Positions 53,405-61,267 of a stretch of DNA of 64,000 bases are shown here, piece after piece. Positions within the stretch are counted from its first letter, which is position 1. Each line of letters begins with the position of its first letter. The notes beneath the pieces were generated by a model that was not told where the DNA came from, searched no databases, and saw nothing but the letters and a program-made list of their open reading frames with translations. The stretch is taken from positions 62,001-126,000 of the forward strand of contig JAEUJM010000013.1 of NCBI GenBank assembly GCA_016794585.1, written 5' to 3'. Both the position numbers and the translations under genes were made by a program. This DNA comes from Acidimicrobiales bacterium (lineage in GTDB: Bacteria > Actinomycetota > Acidimicrobiia > Acidimicrobiales > DATDAH01).

Positions 53405-53671
53405 TCACGGAGGTTTCGGGGCTGCCGTCACCGGTGATGTCCGTGGCACATTCGACCCGGCGGAGTTCGGGGCGACCTGCTCCCGCCGTCTCTTCCAGGG
53501 TGGGCGCTGGGTCTTCGACCTCGACGTGAGGTGCCATACCCTGCACTGGGGGCAGAAGTAGGCCCCTCGCTCCCGCCGTCCGGCCGATCTGTCGGACTTC
53601 CGTCGGATCGCCCGGAGAGCTGCGAGGGCATCCCACTCGGACGGGTACGGACGTTTCGTGCAATCGGCCAT
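53405..53671 (-). CDS. Small zinc-ribbon protein
   Basis: 88 aa. A basic N-terminal helix (SEWDALAALRAIRRKSDR) precedes GAYFCPQCRVWHLTS, a CxxC with nearby His, as in small phage- and actinobacterial proteins with a CPxCxxWHLTS signature. An upstream Cys (MADCTKRPY) may complete the zinc site. The C-terminal third is low-complexity and basic. It lies between a secreted protein and the P450 gene. The function is unknown; nucleic-acid binding is possible. Confidence 0.55.
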   Translation of the reverse strand: MADCTKRPYPSEWDALAALRAIRRKSDRSAGRRERGAYFCPQCRVWHLTSRSKTQRPPWKRRREQVAPNSAGSNVPRTSPVTAAPKPP

Positions 53672-53846
53672 GTCGACCGGGCTCCTCGAGCCAAGGCACC
53701 CAGCGGCTCATATCCGCCCGAAGTACCGAGTCAGCGCCTCATAGCTCTGACCCACGGAGCACCTTCTGGGTGCAATTGCGGTGGACTGTAGCTGACGATC
53801 CGTCCTTTGTCTCGGGAGGAGGAAGGACGCGTCGGCCGCCGCCGGC

Positions 53847-55103
53847 CTACCGCCAGCGGTAGCGGATGGGGAGGTGCTTCACGCCGCTGACGAAGTGGCT
53901 CTGGGCCCATTCGGCGTCGCCGGCGGGCTCGAGCTCGGCGAGCTGGTCGACCAGGCGGCGGAGGAACGAGCGCAGCTCGCGGCGGGCGAACTGGGCGCCG
54001 AGGCAGAAGTGGGCGCCGACGCCGAAGGAGAGCAGGCGGTCGGCATCGGTGCGGGTGACGTCGAAGGTCATCGAGTCGGCGAAGACGTCCTCGTCACGGT
54101 TGGCCGACGGGTACGAGAGGAGCACGCCGCCGCCGTCGGGGATGTCGACGCCGCGGATGGTCGTCGGCTCCGTGGCGTACCGCATGAAGTGGCGCACGGG
54201 GGTGGTCCAGCGGATCATCTCGTCGGCCGCTCGGGCCACGGCGTCGTCGTCAGCGTCCTGGAGCGCCTCCCACTGCCCCGGGTGGGCGAGGATCGCCTCG
54301 AGCCCGCCGGAGAGCGCGAACGACGTCGTGTCATGGCCGGCGGTGGCCACGAGGATGTAGTACCAGAGCCGCTCGGCGTCACCCATGGGGCAGCCGTCGA
54401 CCTGGCCATTGGCGATGACCGAGGCGAGGTCGTCGGCGGGGCAGGCCCGGCGGTCCTCCGTGACCTCGTTGAAGTACTGGATGAACGTCATCACCGATCG
54501 GGCGACCCGCATGGCGGGATCGGTGTCGTCGCCGAGGAACTCGGGGTCGTTGGCGCCGAAGATCCCCTGGGTGAGGTCCATCATCATCGGCTCGTCCGAC
54601 TCGGGGACGCCGTAGATGTCCATGATGATGCGCAGCGTGTACGGCTGGGCGATGTCGACGGCGAAGTCGCACTCGCCGTCGAGGGCGCGCATCCGGTCGA
54701 TGAAGTGGTCGGCGATGGCGTCGATACGGGACTGACGGGCGCCCACCGCGGCGGGCTTGAACCAGTCGTTGGTCACCTTGCGGTGCGCCGTGTGCTCGTG
54801 GTCGTCCAGCTGCACGAGCGAGCGGGGGACGAACGGGCTGGCGAGCATCTCCTCCTGGGCAGCGTCGGGGGAGAGGACCACCCGGGCCGTGCTCTTCCAG
54901 TGGTCGTCGTCGCGGGACACCGCGAACACGTCCTCGTGGCGGGTCAGCACCCAGAAGGGGCTGAACTCGTCGTCCTCGACCACCAGGATCGGCTCCGTGC
55001 GGCGGAGGTCGGCCACCTGCTCGTGCCAGTCGGCCATGTCGCCCCAGCGGGCGGGACGGTGGAAGAGCCCGCCGGCGTCGCTCGTCCGAGTGGCGACGGT
55101 CAC
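53847..55103 (-). CDS. Cytochrome P450
   Basis: 418 aa from the GTG at 55103; the frame is open to 55157. I-helix oxygen-binding motif ATAGHDTTSFALSG, ExxR in ADEMIRWTTPVRHF, and the heme-Cys motif LLSFGVGAHFCLGAQFARREL with Cys near residue 367. DDHEHTAHRKV also fits a soluble bacterial P450. It would hydroxylate a hydrophobic substrate, perhaps steroid or terpenoid, with external ferredoxin and reductase, neither encoded nearby. It is divergent from the Ddn-like gene. Confidence 0.95.
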   Translation of the reverse strand: MTVATRTSDAGGLFHRPARWGDMADWHEQVADLRRTEPILVVEDDEFSPFWVLTRHEDVFAVSRDDDHWKSTARVVLSPDAAQEEMLASPFVPRSLVQLDDHEHTAHRKVTNDWFKPAAVGARQSRIDAIADHFIDRMRALDGECDFAVDIAQPYTLRIIMDIYGVPESDEPMMMDLTQGIFGANDPEFLGDDTDPAMRVARSVMTFIQYFNEVTEDRRACPADDLASVIANGQVDGCPMGDAERLWYYILVATAGHDTTSFALSGGLEAILAHPGQWEALQDADDDAVARAADEMIRWTTPVRHFMRYATEPTTIRGVDIPDGGGVLLSYPSANRDEDVFADSMTFDVTRTDADRLLSFGVGAHFCLGAQFARRELRSFLRRLVDQLAELEPAGDAEWAQSHFVSGVKHLPIRYRWR

Positions 55104-55261
55104 GTTCCCCGCCCTTTTGCACTCGACCGCCTCGACCCGTCTAGTGGAGAGGCGCAACGCGGGCGACGAGGACGGGACACGGGCCAGGAACCTACAAGGC
55201 GAACGGAGGGGCAGCGGGCGGGGTAGGTCGCGAGGTGAGCAACGAGAAGGAGTGATCGACC

Positions 55262-55696
55262 ATGTCCGAGAAGCGCCACGACTTCCACAGCCTCGCCTGG
55301 CGGGCCGGGAACGCGTTCGTCGCTCTGCTCGCCCGCTTGGGGGTGGGCCCGATCCATCTCCTGACCACGACAGGTCACAGGACGGGCCGGGAAGCGACGG
55401 TCCCCGTGGTCCCGGTCGACGACGGCGACCGTCGCTGGCTCGTCGCCCCCTACGGCGAGGTCCAGTGGGTACGCAACGTGCGCTCGACCGACCGCGTGGA
55501 GATGCGCTACGGCAGGACGAGTCGGCGGTACCGCGCCCACGAGGCGGCGCCCACGGAGGCGGGACCGGTCCTCAAGCGCTACGTGGCCATCGCGCCCAAG
55601 GCTCGTCCGGAGTTCGACGCGACCGTCGACGACCCGGTGGAAGCGTTCGTGGCCGAAGCCGACCGGCACCCGGTCTTCGAGTTGCTCGCCGCCTGA
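55262..55696 (+). CDS. F420H2-dependent nitroreductase/quinone reductase-like protein (Ddn family)
   Basis: 144 aa. The family pattern LLTTTGHRTGREATVPVVPV near residues 35-54 is followed by RRWLVAPYGEVQWVRNV and an aromatic/His-poor C-terminus, matching the Rv3547/Ddn split-barrel fold that binds deazaflavin F420. It may reduce quinones or related compounds. The ATG has AAGGAG upstream. It lies between the P450 and the MpaB-like oxygenase, suggesting a small redox cluster. Confidence 0.88.
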   Translation: MSEKRHDFHSLAWRAGNAFVALLARLGVGPIHLLTTTGHRTGREATVPVVPVDDGDRRWLVAPYGEVQWVRNVRSTDRVEMRYGRTSRRYRAHEAAPTEAGPVLKRYVAIAPKARPEFDATVDDPVEAFVAEADRHPVFELLAA

Positions 55697-55727
55697 GATC
55701 CGGGCGGGCCGGCGTCGGCTCTGGGGA

Positions 55728-55743
55728 GTTCGACACGTCGAAC
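55728..55743. promoter_or_regulatory. Inverted repeat GTTCGAC-AC-GTCGAAC
   Basis: Two perfect 7-base arms with a 2-nt gap lie 32 nt past the Ddn-like gene and 111 nt before the oxygenase gene. It could be a terminator hairpin or a second operator. Confidence 0.45.
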
Positions 55744-55775
55744 CGAACCACCCACCGGGGGCGCAGGCGCCGTTT

Positions 55776-55793
55776 CTTGACCGCCCGGTCAAG
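55776..55793. promoter_or_regulatory. TetR-type operator palindrome
   Basis: CTTGACCG-CC-CGGTCAAG is an 18-bp perfect palindrome that also contains a TTGACC -35-like hexamer. Such TTGACCG...CGGTCAA sites are typical of TetR-family repressors of actinobacterial lipid or redox genes. It lies about 60 nt before the MpaB-like gene. No TetR gene is in the window. Confidence 0.7.
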
Positions 55794-55853
55794 TGCTGTG
55801 CGAGACTCGAACGACCGTCGGCCGCTGGGTGCCGCGGGCGGATCGGAGGGGAC

Positions 55854-57203
55854 GTGTCGGTCGAGACGCTGAGGGAACGGGTCCGTCGCCAGCGCGACGA
55901 GCTGCCCGGGATGTATGGCGACATCGACTTCGACCGGGTGCCCGAGCGGCTGGCTCTCGGCCCCGACGACGAGTCGGACTACCCGACCCACATCAAGCTC
56001 TCCCGCGCCGACCTGATGGCCGACACCAGCCTCATCGAGGTGATGGCCACGGCCACCATGCTCGGCGACGTCGTCTGCGACGCCTACGTCTCGCTGATCC
56101 CCGAGCTCGGCATGCAGCGCCTCATCGAGATGGTCCGCAGCGCCTGCCGGGACGGCATCGAGGCCGTGGAGGGCGCCCCCGAGGAGCTCGTCGCCTTCAT
56201 CGAGGCCATGGAGGACACCCCCGACTGGATCGACCTGGACCTGGTCGAGCGAGGCGCCCGGGTCGAGCGGGCCGGCGCCGCCCTCGCCGCCCCCTACGCG
56301 ATCCGTGGTGCCTTCCTGGCCACCTTCCTCAACGAGTACGCGGCCCTGCCCATGGCCATCACCGGGTCGCTGTCGGACAAGCGGGCCGCCCGGCGGGTCA
56401 ACGAGACGGCCAGCTTCTTCGCCACCACGGTCCTCCCGGGCGGGATGCGCCGCGACGGCCCGGGGTTCGAGGCCGCAGCGATGGTGCGCCTGATGCACTC
56501 GATGGTCCGCTACAACGCGCTGCGGCGGTCGGACCGCTGGGACCAGGAGCGCTTCGGCATCCCCATCCCGCAGGTCGACCAGATGCCGGCGGGGCTGATC
56601 TCGTCCTTCCTCATCGCCGCCGCGGTGGTCAAGGCGGGCCGGGACGAGTTCGACGCCGACGAGCAGGCCCAGATCGAGATGGCCCGGTATCGCTGCTTCC
56701 TGCTCGGACTACCGGAAGAGCTGCTGCCGACCGAACCGAAGGAGATGCTGGCGGTGTTCCTCGCCCGGGCTGCCACCCTGCGTAAGGGGTACGACGACGC
56801 CACCTGCGGCGAGCTCGTGCGAGCCACGATGGGCGCCTACCTGCGCCCGGACCGCTCCCTGCACAACCGGATCGGCGAGTCCTTCGAGCGCAGCTTCAGC
56901 ACCGCGTTCTTCATCAAGGTGTTCCTCGAGGGCGACACGGAGCAGGCGGCGTCGATGGGCGTCTCCATGACCACCGGCGACAAGGTGCGGGTCGCGGCGG
57001 CGGCGCCGTTCATCTACGGCCGCCTGCAGGCGGTGCACCTGCTCAACCGGGTCCCGCCGCTGCGACCGGTCACCGACTCCCTCGTCACCTGGACCCTGCG
57101 CCGCCGACTGAAGGGCTACGGCCACGCCGAGTTCCGCACCGACGCCCAGACCTACACCCACGGCCGCCCGAAGGCCGCGGCGGCCTCCGAGCCCGCCGCC
57201 TGA
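55854..57203 (+). CDS. MpaB/rubber-oxygenase-like heme protein (DUF2236)
   Basis: 449 aa. The core lies at about residues 130-290: [18 protein letters not shown], then [32 protein letters not shown] and [15 protein letters not shown], the signature of the MpaB / latex-clearing-protein catalytic domain, where conserved His residues bind heme b. Members cleave or oxidise isoprenoid or fatty chains. The GTG start follows GGAGGGGAC. A TetR-type palindrome about 60 nt upstream suggests repression until a lipophilic inducer is present. Confidence 0.88.
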   Translation: MSVETLRERVRRQRDELPGMYGDIDFDRVPERLALGPDDESDYPTHIKLSRADLMADTSLIEVMATATMLGDVVCDAYVSLIPELGMQRLIEMVRSACRDGIEAVEGAPEELVAFIEAMEDTPDWIDLDLVERGARVERAGAALAAPYAIRGAFLATFLNEYAALPMAITGSLSDKRAARRVNETASFFATTVLPGGMRRDGPGFEAAAMVRLMHSMVRYNALRRSDRWDQERFGIPIPQVDQMPAGLISSFLIAAAVVKAGRDEFDADEQAQIEMARYRCFLLGLPEELLPTEPKEMLAVFLARAATLRKGYDDATCGELVRATMGAYLRPDRSLHNRIGESFERSFSTAFFIKVFLEGDTEQAASMGVSMTTGDKVRVAAAAPFIYGRLQAVHLLNRVPPLRPVTDSLVTWTLRRRLKGYGHAEFRTDAQTYTHGRPKAAAASEPAA

Positions 57204-57225
57204 CGAGGCGCACGGGAGCGGGTCG

Positions 57226-57727
57226 TCAGAGCAGCAGCTCGTCGTAGGCCTGCCTGGTCCCCTCGTCGAAGCACACGAAGCGGATCTCCTCCAGGTCGGT
57301 GTCCACGCCCCGGACCGTCGACACCGCGATCTCGGCCGCGGGCCGCACGGGGTAGCCGTAGACCCCGGTGGAGATGGCGGGGAAGGCAACGCTGGCGGCG
57401 CCCACCTCGGCGGCCCGCTGGAGCGAGGTGGCGTAACACGAGGCCAGCAGCTCGGTCTCGCCCTGCTCGCCGCCTCGCCAGACCGGCCCCACGGTGTGGA
57501 TGACCCACCGGACCGGGAGGCGGAAGCCGGGGGAGACCTTGGCCTCGCCCGTCGGGCAGCCGCCGAGGGTCCGGCAGTACTCGACGAGCTCCGGGCCGGC
57601 GGCCCGGTGGATCGCCCCCGTCCACGCCACCGCCACCCAGCAGCGAGGAGTTGGCGGCGTTGACGATCGCGTCGACGTCTTGCTCCGTGATGTCCCCGAG
57701 CATGACGGACAGCTGCGGTCGAGTCAT
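57226..57727 (-). pseudogene. Macro-domain ADP-ribose deacetylase-like protein, frameshifted
   Basis: The first 36 codons give [32 protein letters not shown], the start of a macro domain. One extra base in the C5 run at 57615-57619 (G5 in the message) shifts the frame; the other frame continues [20 protein letters not shown], then [22 protein letters not shown] and [20 protein letters not shown] to the stop at 57226. Corrected, it is about 166 aa, the normal size for YmdB/MacroD enzymes that remove ADP-ribose or deacetylate O-acetyl-ADP-ribose. It could be a sequence error. Confidence 0.85.
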
Positions 57728-57753
57728 CCGGCGGCCTCCGTCACCCCGGCAGA

Positions 57754-57972
57754 TCAGACGTTGATGTCCTCATGGCCCTTCGCCGGCCGGTACCGCCTCG
57801 GCCTCGCCCCATCGGTGGGGGAGAGGAGCCCCTTCACCACCAACATGTCCAGGGTGGCGGCCACCGCCTCGTACTCGTCGCTGCGCAGGCGCTCCGACAC
57901 GTCGGCCATGGTCACCGCCTCGTTCGTCAGACACAGCTCCTTGACGGCCTCGTACACGTCCAGATCGTCCAC
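57754..57972 (-). CDS. Small winged-helix-like protein
   Basis: 72 aa. [45 protein letters not shown] has the helix and wing order of a small HTH protein, and the tail is basic ([12 protein letters not shown]). There is no signal or membrane segment. It could regulate transcription or be an accessory protein. The GTG start is supported by TAGGCT 6 nt upstream on the minus strand. It lies 26 nt before the macro-domain gene on the same strand. Confidence 0.65.
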   Translation of the reverse strand: MDDLDVYEAVKELCLTNEAVTMADVSERLRSDEYEAVAATLDMLVVKGLLSPTDGARPRRYRPAKGHEDINV

Positions 57973-57978
57973 GCCGCC

Positions 57979-57984
57979 AGCCTA
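57979..57984 (-). promoter_or_regulatory. -10 element TAGGCT, leaderless promoter
   Basis: On the minus strand TAGGCT ends 6 nt before the GTG at 57972. It may drive this gene and the macro-domain gene. Confidence 0.55.
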
Positions 57985-58038
57985 GGAGGCGGGCGGCCCA
58001 CGCCCGAGGGGAACCCCACCAGCGCCTTAACATCTGTC

Positions 58039-58066
58039 TTGACATATATACGGCATGGCATATGCT
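58039..58066 (+). promoter_or_regulatory. Consensus promoter TTGACA-16-TATGCT with AT-rich inverted repeat
   Basis: A perfect -35 TTGACA (58039-58044), 16-nt spacer and TATGCT -10 (58061-58066) sit in an unusually AT-rich patch. CATAT at 58043-58047 and ATATG at 58060-58064 form an inverted repeat spanning the spacer, likely the operator of the ArsR repressor itself. Confidence 0.8.
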
Positions 58067-58073
58067 CATGCCC

Positions 58074-58409
58074 GTGCCCGCCACGGAGCTGTTCGATGTG
58101 ATCGCCGAACCCACGCGGCGGCGCATTCTCGATCACCTCCGTGAGCAGGAGTGCTCGGTGGGTGAGCTCGTGGAGCTCACGGGCATGCACCAGCCCGGGG
58201 TGTCACGCCACCTTCGGGTGCTCCGGGACGCCGGCCTGGTCGACGTCCGGGCCGATGCCCAGCGCCGCCTCTACCGCCTCCGCCCCGAGCCGCTGACCGA
58301 GCTCGACGAGTGGCTCGCCCCCTATCGCCGGTACTGGGCGGGCCGCCTCGACGCCCTCGAGCGGCACCTCGACCGAACCAACCCACCCTCGACCAAGGAC
58401 ACGCCATGA
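58074..58409 (+). CDS. ArsR-family winged-helix repressor (SRPBCC-linked)
   Basis: 111 aa from the GTG at 58074, 7 nt after the -10. Two in-frame ATGs at 58062 and 58068 overlap or abut the -10, so they cannot be starts for a transcript from this promoter. FDVIAEPTRRRILDHLREQECSVGELVELTGMHQPGVSRHLRVLRDAGLVDV is a standard ArsR winged helix; no metal-binding Cys pair is present. It overlaps the SRPBCC gene (ATGA), an arrangement typical of organic-compound-responsive ArsR pairs. Confidence 0.9.
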   Translation: MPATELFDVIAEPTRRRILDHLREQECSVGELVELTGMHQPGVSRHLRVLRDAGLVDVRADAQRRLYRLRPEPLTELDEWLAPYRRYWAGRLDALERHLDRTNPPSTKDTP

Positions 58410-58941
58410 CCCCCGATCCCGACGGCACCATCGAGCGCACCGACAGCGGGGGTGTGATCCGCTTCGAGCGCCGCCTGCGCCACCCGGTCGACGAGGTGTG
58501 GTCGGCCATCACCGAACCAGAGCGGCTGGGGAGTGGTGGCTGCCGTTCCCCGCCGACATCAGCCTCGATCTGCGCCCTGGTGGGCAGATCGTCATGGCCG
58601 CCGCCGGCGACGAGCCCATGGTCATGACCCTCGAGGTGCTGCGGGTCGAGCCGCCGGTGCTGCTCGAGCATACCCATGTGGACGAAGGCTCCCGGATGCT
58701 GTGGGAGCTCGAGCCCGACGGCGACGGCACCATGTTGCGCCTCAGCCACTTCGTGACCGATCCCGCCGCCGCCGTCGAGAACGGGTACGCGGTCGGCCTC
58801 CACATGTCGCTCTCACGGCTGGCCCCCGCCCTCGCCGGCACGCCCGTCCCCTGGGACTGGGACATGTTCGCAGAGCACCAGCGTCACTACGCCGCCGCCG
58901 GCCTCGCCGCCGAGCTGACCGAGGACGGCACCTCCGCCTGA
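58406..58941 (+). pseudogene. SRPBCC/AHSA1-family protein, frameshifted
   Basis: The N-terminus is SGGVIRFERRLRHPVDEVWSAITEPERL, the first strand and helix of an AHSA1-type START-like fold. At the G4 run 58528-58531 one G appears to be missing; the next frame continues EWWLPFPADISLDLRPGGQIVM, ending with AGLAAELTEDGTSA at 58941. Repaired, it has about 178 aa. It is coupled to the ArsR gene. Whether the break is real or a base-calling error cannot be told from sequence alone. Confidence 0.85.
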
Positions 58942-59006
58942 GCGGCCGCTGAGATCGCCCGCTCGCCTCCGTCTCCCTCCCGTCGTCCCCGCCAAGGAGC
59001 CATCCG

Positions 59007-59660
59007 ATGCCCACCAACGACCAGAAGCTCGTCGTCCGCTGCCTGATGATGTCGATCGACGGCTACGCCGCCGGCGAGAACCAGCGCATGGAATCGCCGT
59101 TCGGCGACAACGTCGAGGGCTTCACCGACTGGATGTTCGCCACCCGGGCCGGCAACGAGATGCTCGGCCTGGACGGGGGCGAGGAGAACGACGACGACGC
59201 CTTCGTCCGCCACAGCTTCGACGGCATCGGCGCGGTCATCCTGGGCCGCAACATGTTCACCACGTCGCGTGGGCCGTGGCCGGACGACGGCTGGGTGGGT
59301 TGGTGGGGGCCGAACCCGCCGTACCACGCGCCGACCTTCGTGCTCACCCATCACGAGAGGGACGACCTCCCCATGGAGGGCGGCACCACCTTCCACTTCG
59401 CCACCGGGGGTATCGAGGACACCCTCGAACGGGCCTTCGCCGCCGCCGAGGGCAAGGACGTCCGCCTCATGGGCGGCGCCAACGTGGTGCGCCAGTACCT
59501 CAGCGCCGGCCTGGTCGACGAGATGCACCTCGTCCAGGTGCCGATGCTCATCGGCGTCGGCGAGCGCGTCTTCCCCGAGTCCTCACCGCCCGCCGGCTAC
59601 GTCTGCATCGAGCACACCGCCACCGACGCCGTCACCCACTTCCGCTTCGAACGCCCCTGA
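59007..59660 (+). CDS. Dihydrofolate-reductase-like (RibD C-terminal domain) protein
   Basis: 217 aa. LVVRCLMMSIDGYAAGENQ at the N-terminus, GAVILGRNMFTT in the NADPH-binding part, then VRLMGGANVVRQYLSAGLVDEMHLVQVPMLIG near residues 150-185, all typical of RibD_C/YyaP-like reductases. The real substrate of these relatives is mostly unknown. ATG with AAGGAG 9 nt before. It follows the ArsR-SRPBCC pair and is probably in the same unit, as is common in actinobacteria. Confidence 0.9.
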   Translation: MPTNDQKLVVRCLMMSIDGYAAGENQRMESPFGDNVEGFTDWMFATRAGNEMLGLDGGEENDDDAFVRHSFDGIGAVILGRNMFTTSRGPWPDDGWVGWWGPNPPYHAPTFVLTHHERDDLPMEGGTTFHFATGGIEDTLERAFAAAEGKDVRLMGGANVVRQYLSAGLVDEMHLVQVPMLIGVGERVFPESSPPAGYVCIEHTATDAVTHFRFERP

Positions 59661-59680
59661 GGACAGGAACCGGCGGCCTC

Positions 59681-60496
59681 TCAGCTGAAGTCGATCCAAT
59701 GCAAGGCGTGATCGCTGCCAGCTTCGATCGCGCCCGCGTACTCGTACCCGCCGGCGCTCGGTCGTAGGTCCGGGCTCGAGAAGATCCGGTCCATCCGATG
59801 GCTGGCGCCCGAGCTGAGCGTGTGGGAGACGGCGAGCGGTCCCTCGTGCTTCTCCGCGCGCCGGCGATCGAGCTCACCGCCCGCTTCCAGCACCGTTCGG
59901 TATGCGTCGACCAGGCCGTGTGAGGGAGTGGGGCCGATGAAGGCGTGCTCCTCGAAGAAGTCGTCGCTCGGGTCGGGATCGATGAGGTCGATCGGGTCGC
60001 GCCAGGTGTTGAGGTCGGCGCCAAGTACCAAGGGGCGTGGTGCACTGGCGAGCCACTCCGACATGGACGAGTACGCCGCCATCTTCACGGCGACACCGTC
60101 GCCTGCGGCGTTCGGTGTGTGCCACGAGACGGCCGTCACCTCCTGGCCGTCGGGACGACGCACGCGAGCCCAGAGGCTCCGCTGCGGCTTCGGCAGTCCC
60201 CCGACCACGCCGCAATCGAGGATCTCGGCGCCCCGGCGGAGCAGCACGCCGCAGCCCATCCACCCCCAGGTCGCCTCCTCGAACACCTCCTGTGAGAACA
60301 CGCACGTCCCGGGGTGGGCCGCCCGCACCGCCTTGGCGACGCCACCCTTCACCTCTTGCAGCACCGTCACATCCGCGTCGACGCCAGCAAGCAGAGACGC
60401 CTTCGACCTCTTCTCCTGCAGACGGGCCCACCAATCCAGGTTCCAGGACGCGAAGCGCCAGGTGTGCCCCCGACCGTCTGATGGTGAATCCACCAC
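59681..60496 (-). CDS. Endonuclease/exonuclease/phosphatase family protein
   Basis: 271 aa from a GTG at 60496 (or the next codon, 60493). Motifs in order: ASWNLDWWARLQ, VTVLQEVKGG with the catalytic Glu, SWHTPNAAGD, LVLGADLNTWRDP with catalytic Asp-Leu-Asn, and SDHALHWIDF with the terminal Asp-His. All metal and catalytic positions are present. Substrate could be a nucleic acid or phosphoester. It begins 26 nt after the stop of the DUF1801 gene on the same strand. No strong ribosome-binding site. Confidence 0.85.
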   Translation of the reverse strand: MVDSPSDGRGHTWRFASWNLDWWARLQEKRSKASLLAGVDADVTVLQEVKGGVAKAVRAAHPGTCVFSQEVFEEATWGWMGCGVLLRRGAEILDCGVVGGLPKPQRSLWARVRRPDGQEVTAVSWHTPNAAGDGVAVKMAAYSSMSEWLASAPRPLVLGADLNTWRDPIDLIDPDPSDDFFEEHAFIGPTPSHGLVDAYRTVLEAGGELDRRRAEKHEGPLAVSHTLSSGASHRMDRIFSSPDLRPSAGGYEYAGAIEAGSDHALHWIDFS

Positions 60497-60522
60497 AGCG
60501 TGAGCGCCAGCCGCCGCAGCGG

Positions 60523-61101
60523 TCAGTCGCGGAAGCCTTTTCCGGCGAGGATCTTGTCGGCGTACTTGTCGATCCGGGCTTCGCGGGTCTCGGCCTTCTT
60601 GGCGTCGCTGAAGTGGAGGTTGTACTCCCGTTGGCGGCCGGGGGTCAGGCCCTCGAAGGCCGTACGGAGGTCGGGGTCGGCCTCGAGGCGGTTCTGGAGC
60701 TCCTCGCACAGCTCGAGCCCGGGGGCGGGCTCGACCTGGAGGCCCTTGTCCTCGACGTCGATGGCGTCGGCGACGTAGTCCCTGACGATGTCCGCCTGCT
60801 CGTTCACCTGGGCGACCGAGGTGAGCTCGAGGCGGAGCGCGGAGCGGCTGTTCGGGCCCTGTGAGCGCAGCAGGCCGGCGGGGTCGTCCATCAGGGCGCC
60901 CTTGAAGAACATGAGGGACAGGAAGCCCTTCATGGGCTGGAAGATGGCGATGTTGCGCCCGTCGTGGCTGAAGCAGGGCTTGCCCCACTTGATCTCCTCG
61001 GTCAGCCCGCACTCCAGGAGCACCGGCCGCAGGGCCTCCATCTCGTCCTTCCACTGGTCCTGCCGCCCGATGAACGCATCCACCTTCGGGTTCGTCTCCA
61101 T
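60523..61101 (-). CDS. DUF1801/YdeI-family protein
   Basis: 192 aa from the ATG at 61101. TEEIKWGKPCFSHDGRNIAIFQPMKGFLSLMFFKGALM is the DUF1801 fold seen in YdeI/frataxin-like proteins. The C-terminal LTPGRQREYNLHFSDAKKAETREARIDKYADKILAGKGF is the extra YdeI helix-rich tail. Homologues are linked to antimicrobial or iron stress, but the molecular role is unclear. The frame is open far upstream, but homology starts at METNPKVDAFI. Confidence 0.88.
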   Translation of the reverse strand: METNPKVDAFIGRQDQWKDEMEALRPVLLECGLTEEIKWGKPCFSHDGRNIAIFQPMKGFLSLMFFKGALMDDPAGLLRSQGPNSRSALRLELTSVAQVNEQADIVRDYVADAIDVEDKGLQVEPAPGLELCEELQNRLEADPDLRTAFEGLTPGRQREYNLHFSDAKKAETREARIDKYADKILAGKGFRD

Positions 61102-61191
61102 GCGCCGCAGCGTACGACCCGCGACGCCCCTGGGCGAGCGAGCACCCACCTGCGTTCGCGCCGCGCCGGCGCGACCATCCCGAGAAAACAT

Positions 61192-61206
61192 GCAACCCCT
61201 GGTTGC
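61192..61206. promoter_or_regulatory. Operator copy 1, GCAACC-N3-GGTTGC
   Basis: GCAACC-CCT-GGTTGC is a perfect palindrome overlapping the -35 of the SRPBCC-ArsR operon. With the copy 45 bp downstream it brackets the promoter. Confidence 0.8.
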
Positions 61207-61231
61207 GTTTCTCTGGAACCGGGTGCATACT
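61203..61231 (+). promoter_or_regulatory. Promoter TTGCGT-17-CATACT
   Basis: -35-like TTGCGT (61203-61208), a 17-nt spacer and CATACT (61226-61231) preceded by TG. The predicted start falls inside operator copy 2. Confidence 0.65.
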
Positions 61232-61236
61232 GATGC

Positions 61237-61251
61237 GCAACCGATAGTTGC
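61237..61251. promoter_or_regulatory. Operator copy 2, GCAACC-N3-AGTTGC
   Basis: GCAACC-GAT-AGTTGC differs from copy 1 by one arm base. It lies at the expected transcription start, just before the GGAGG ribosome-binding site of the SRPBCC gene. Confidence 0.8.
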
Positions 61252-61267
61252 ACATGGAGGAAGCCCC

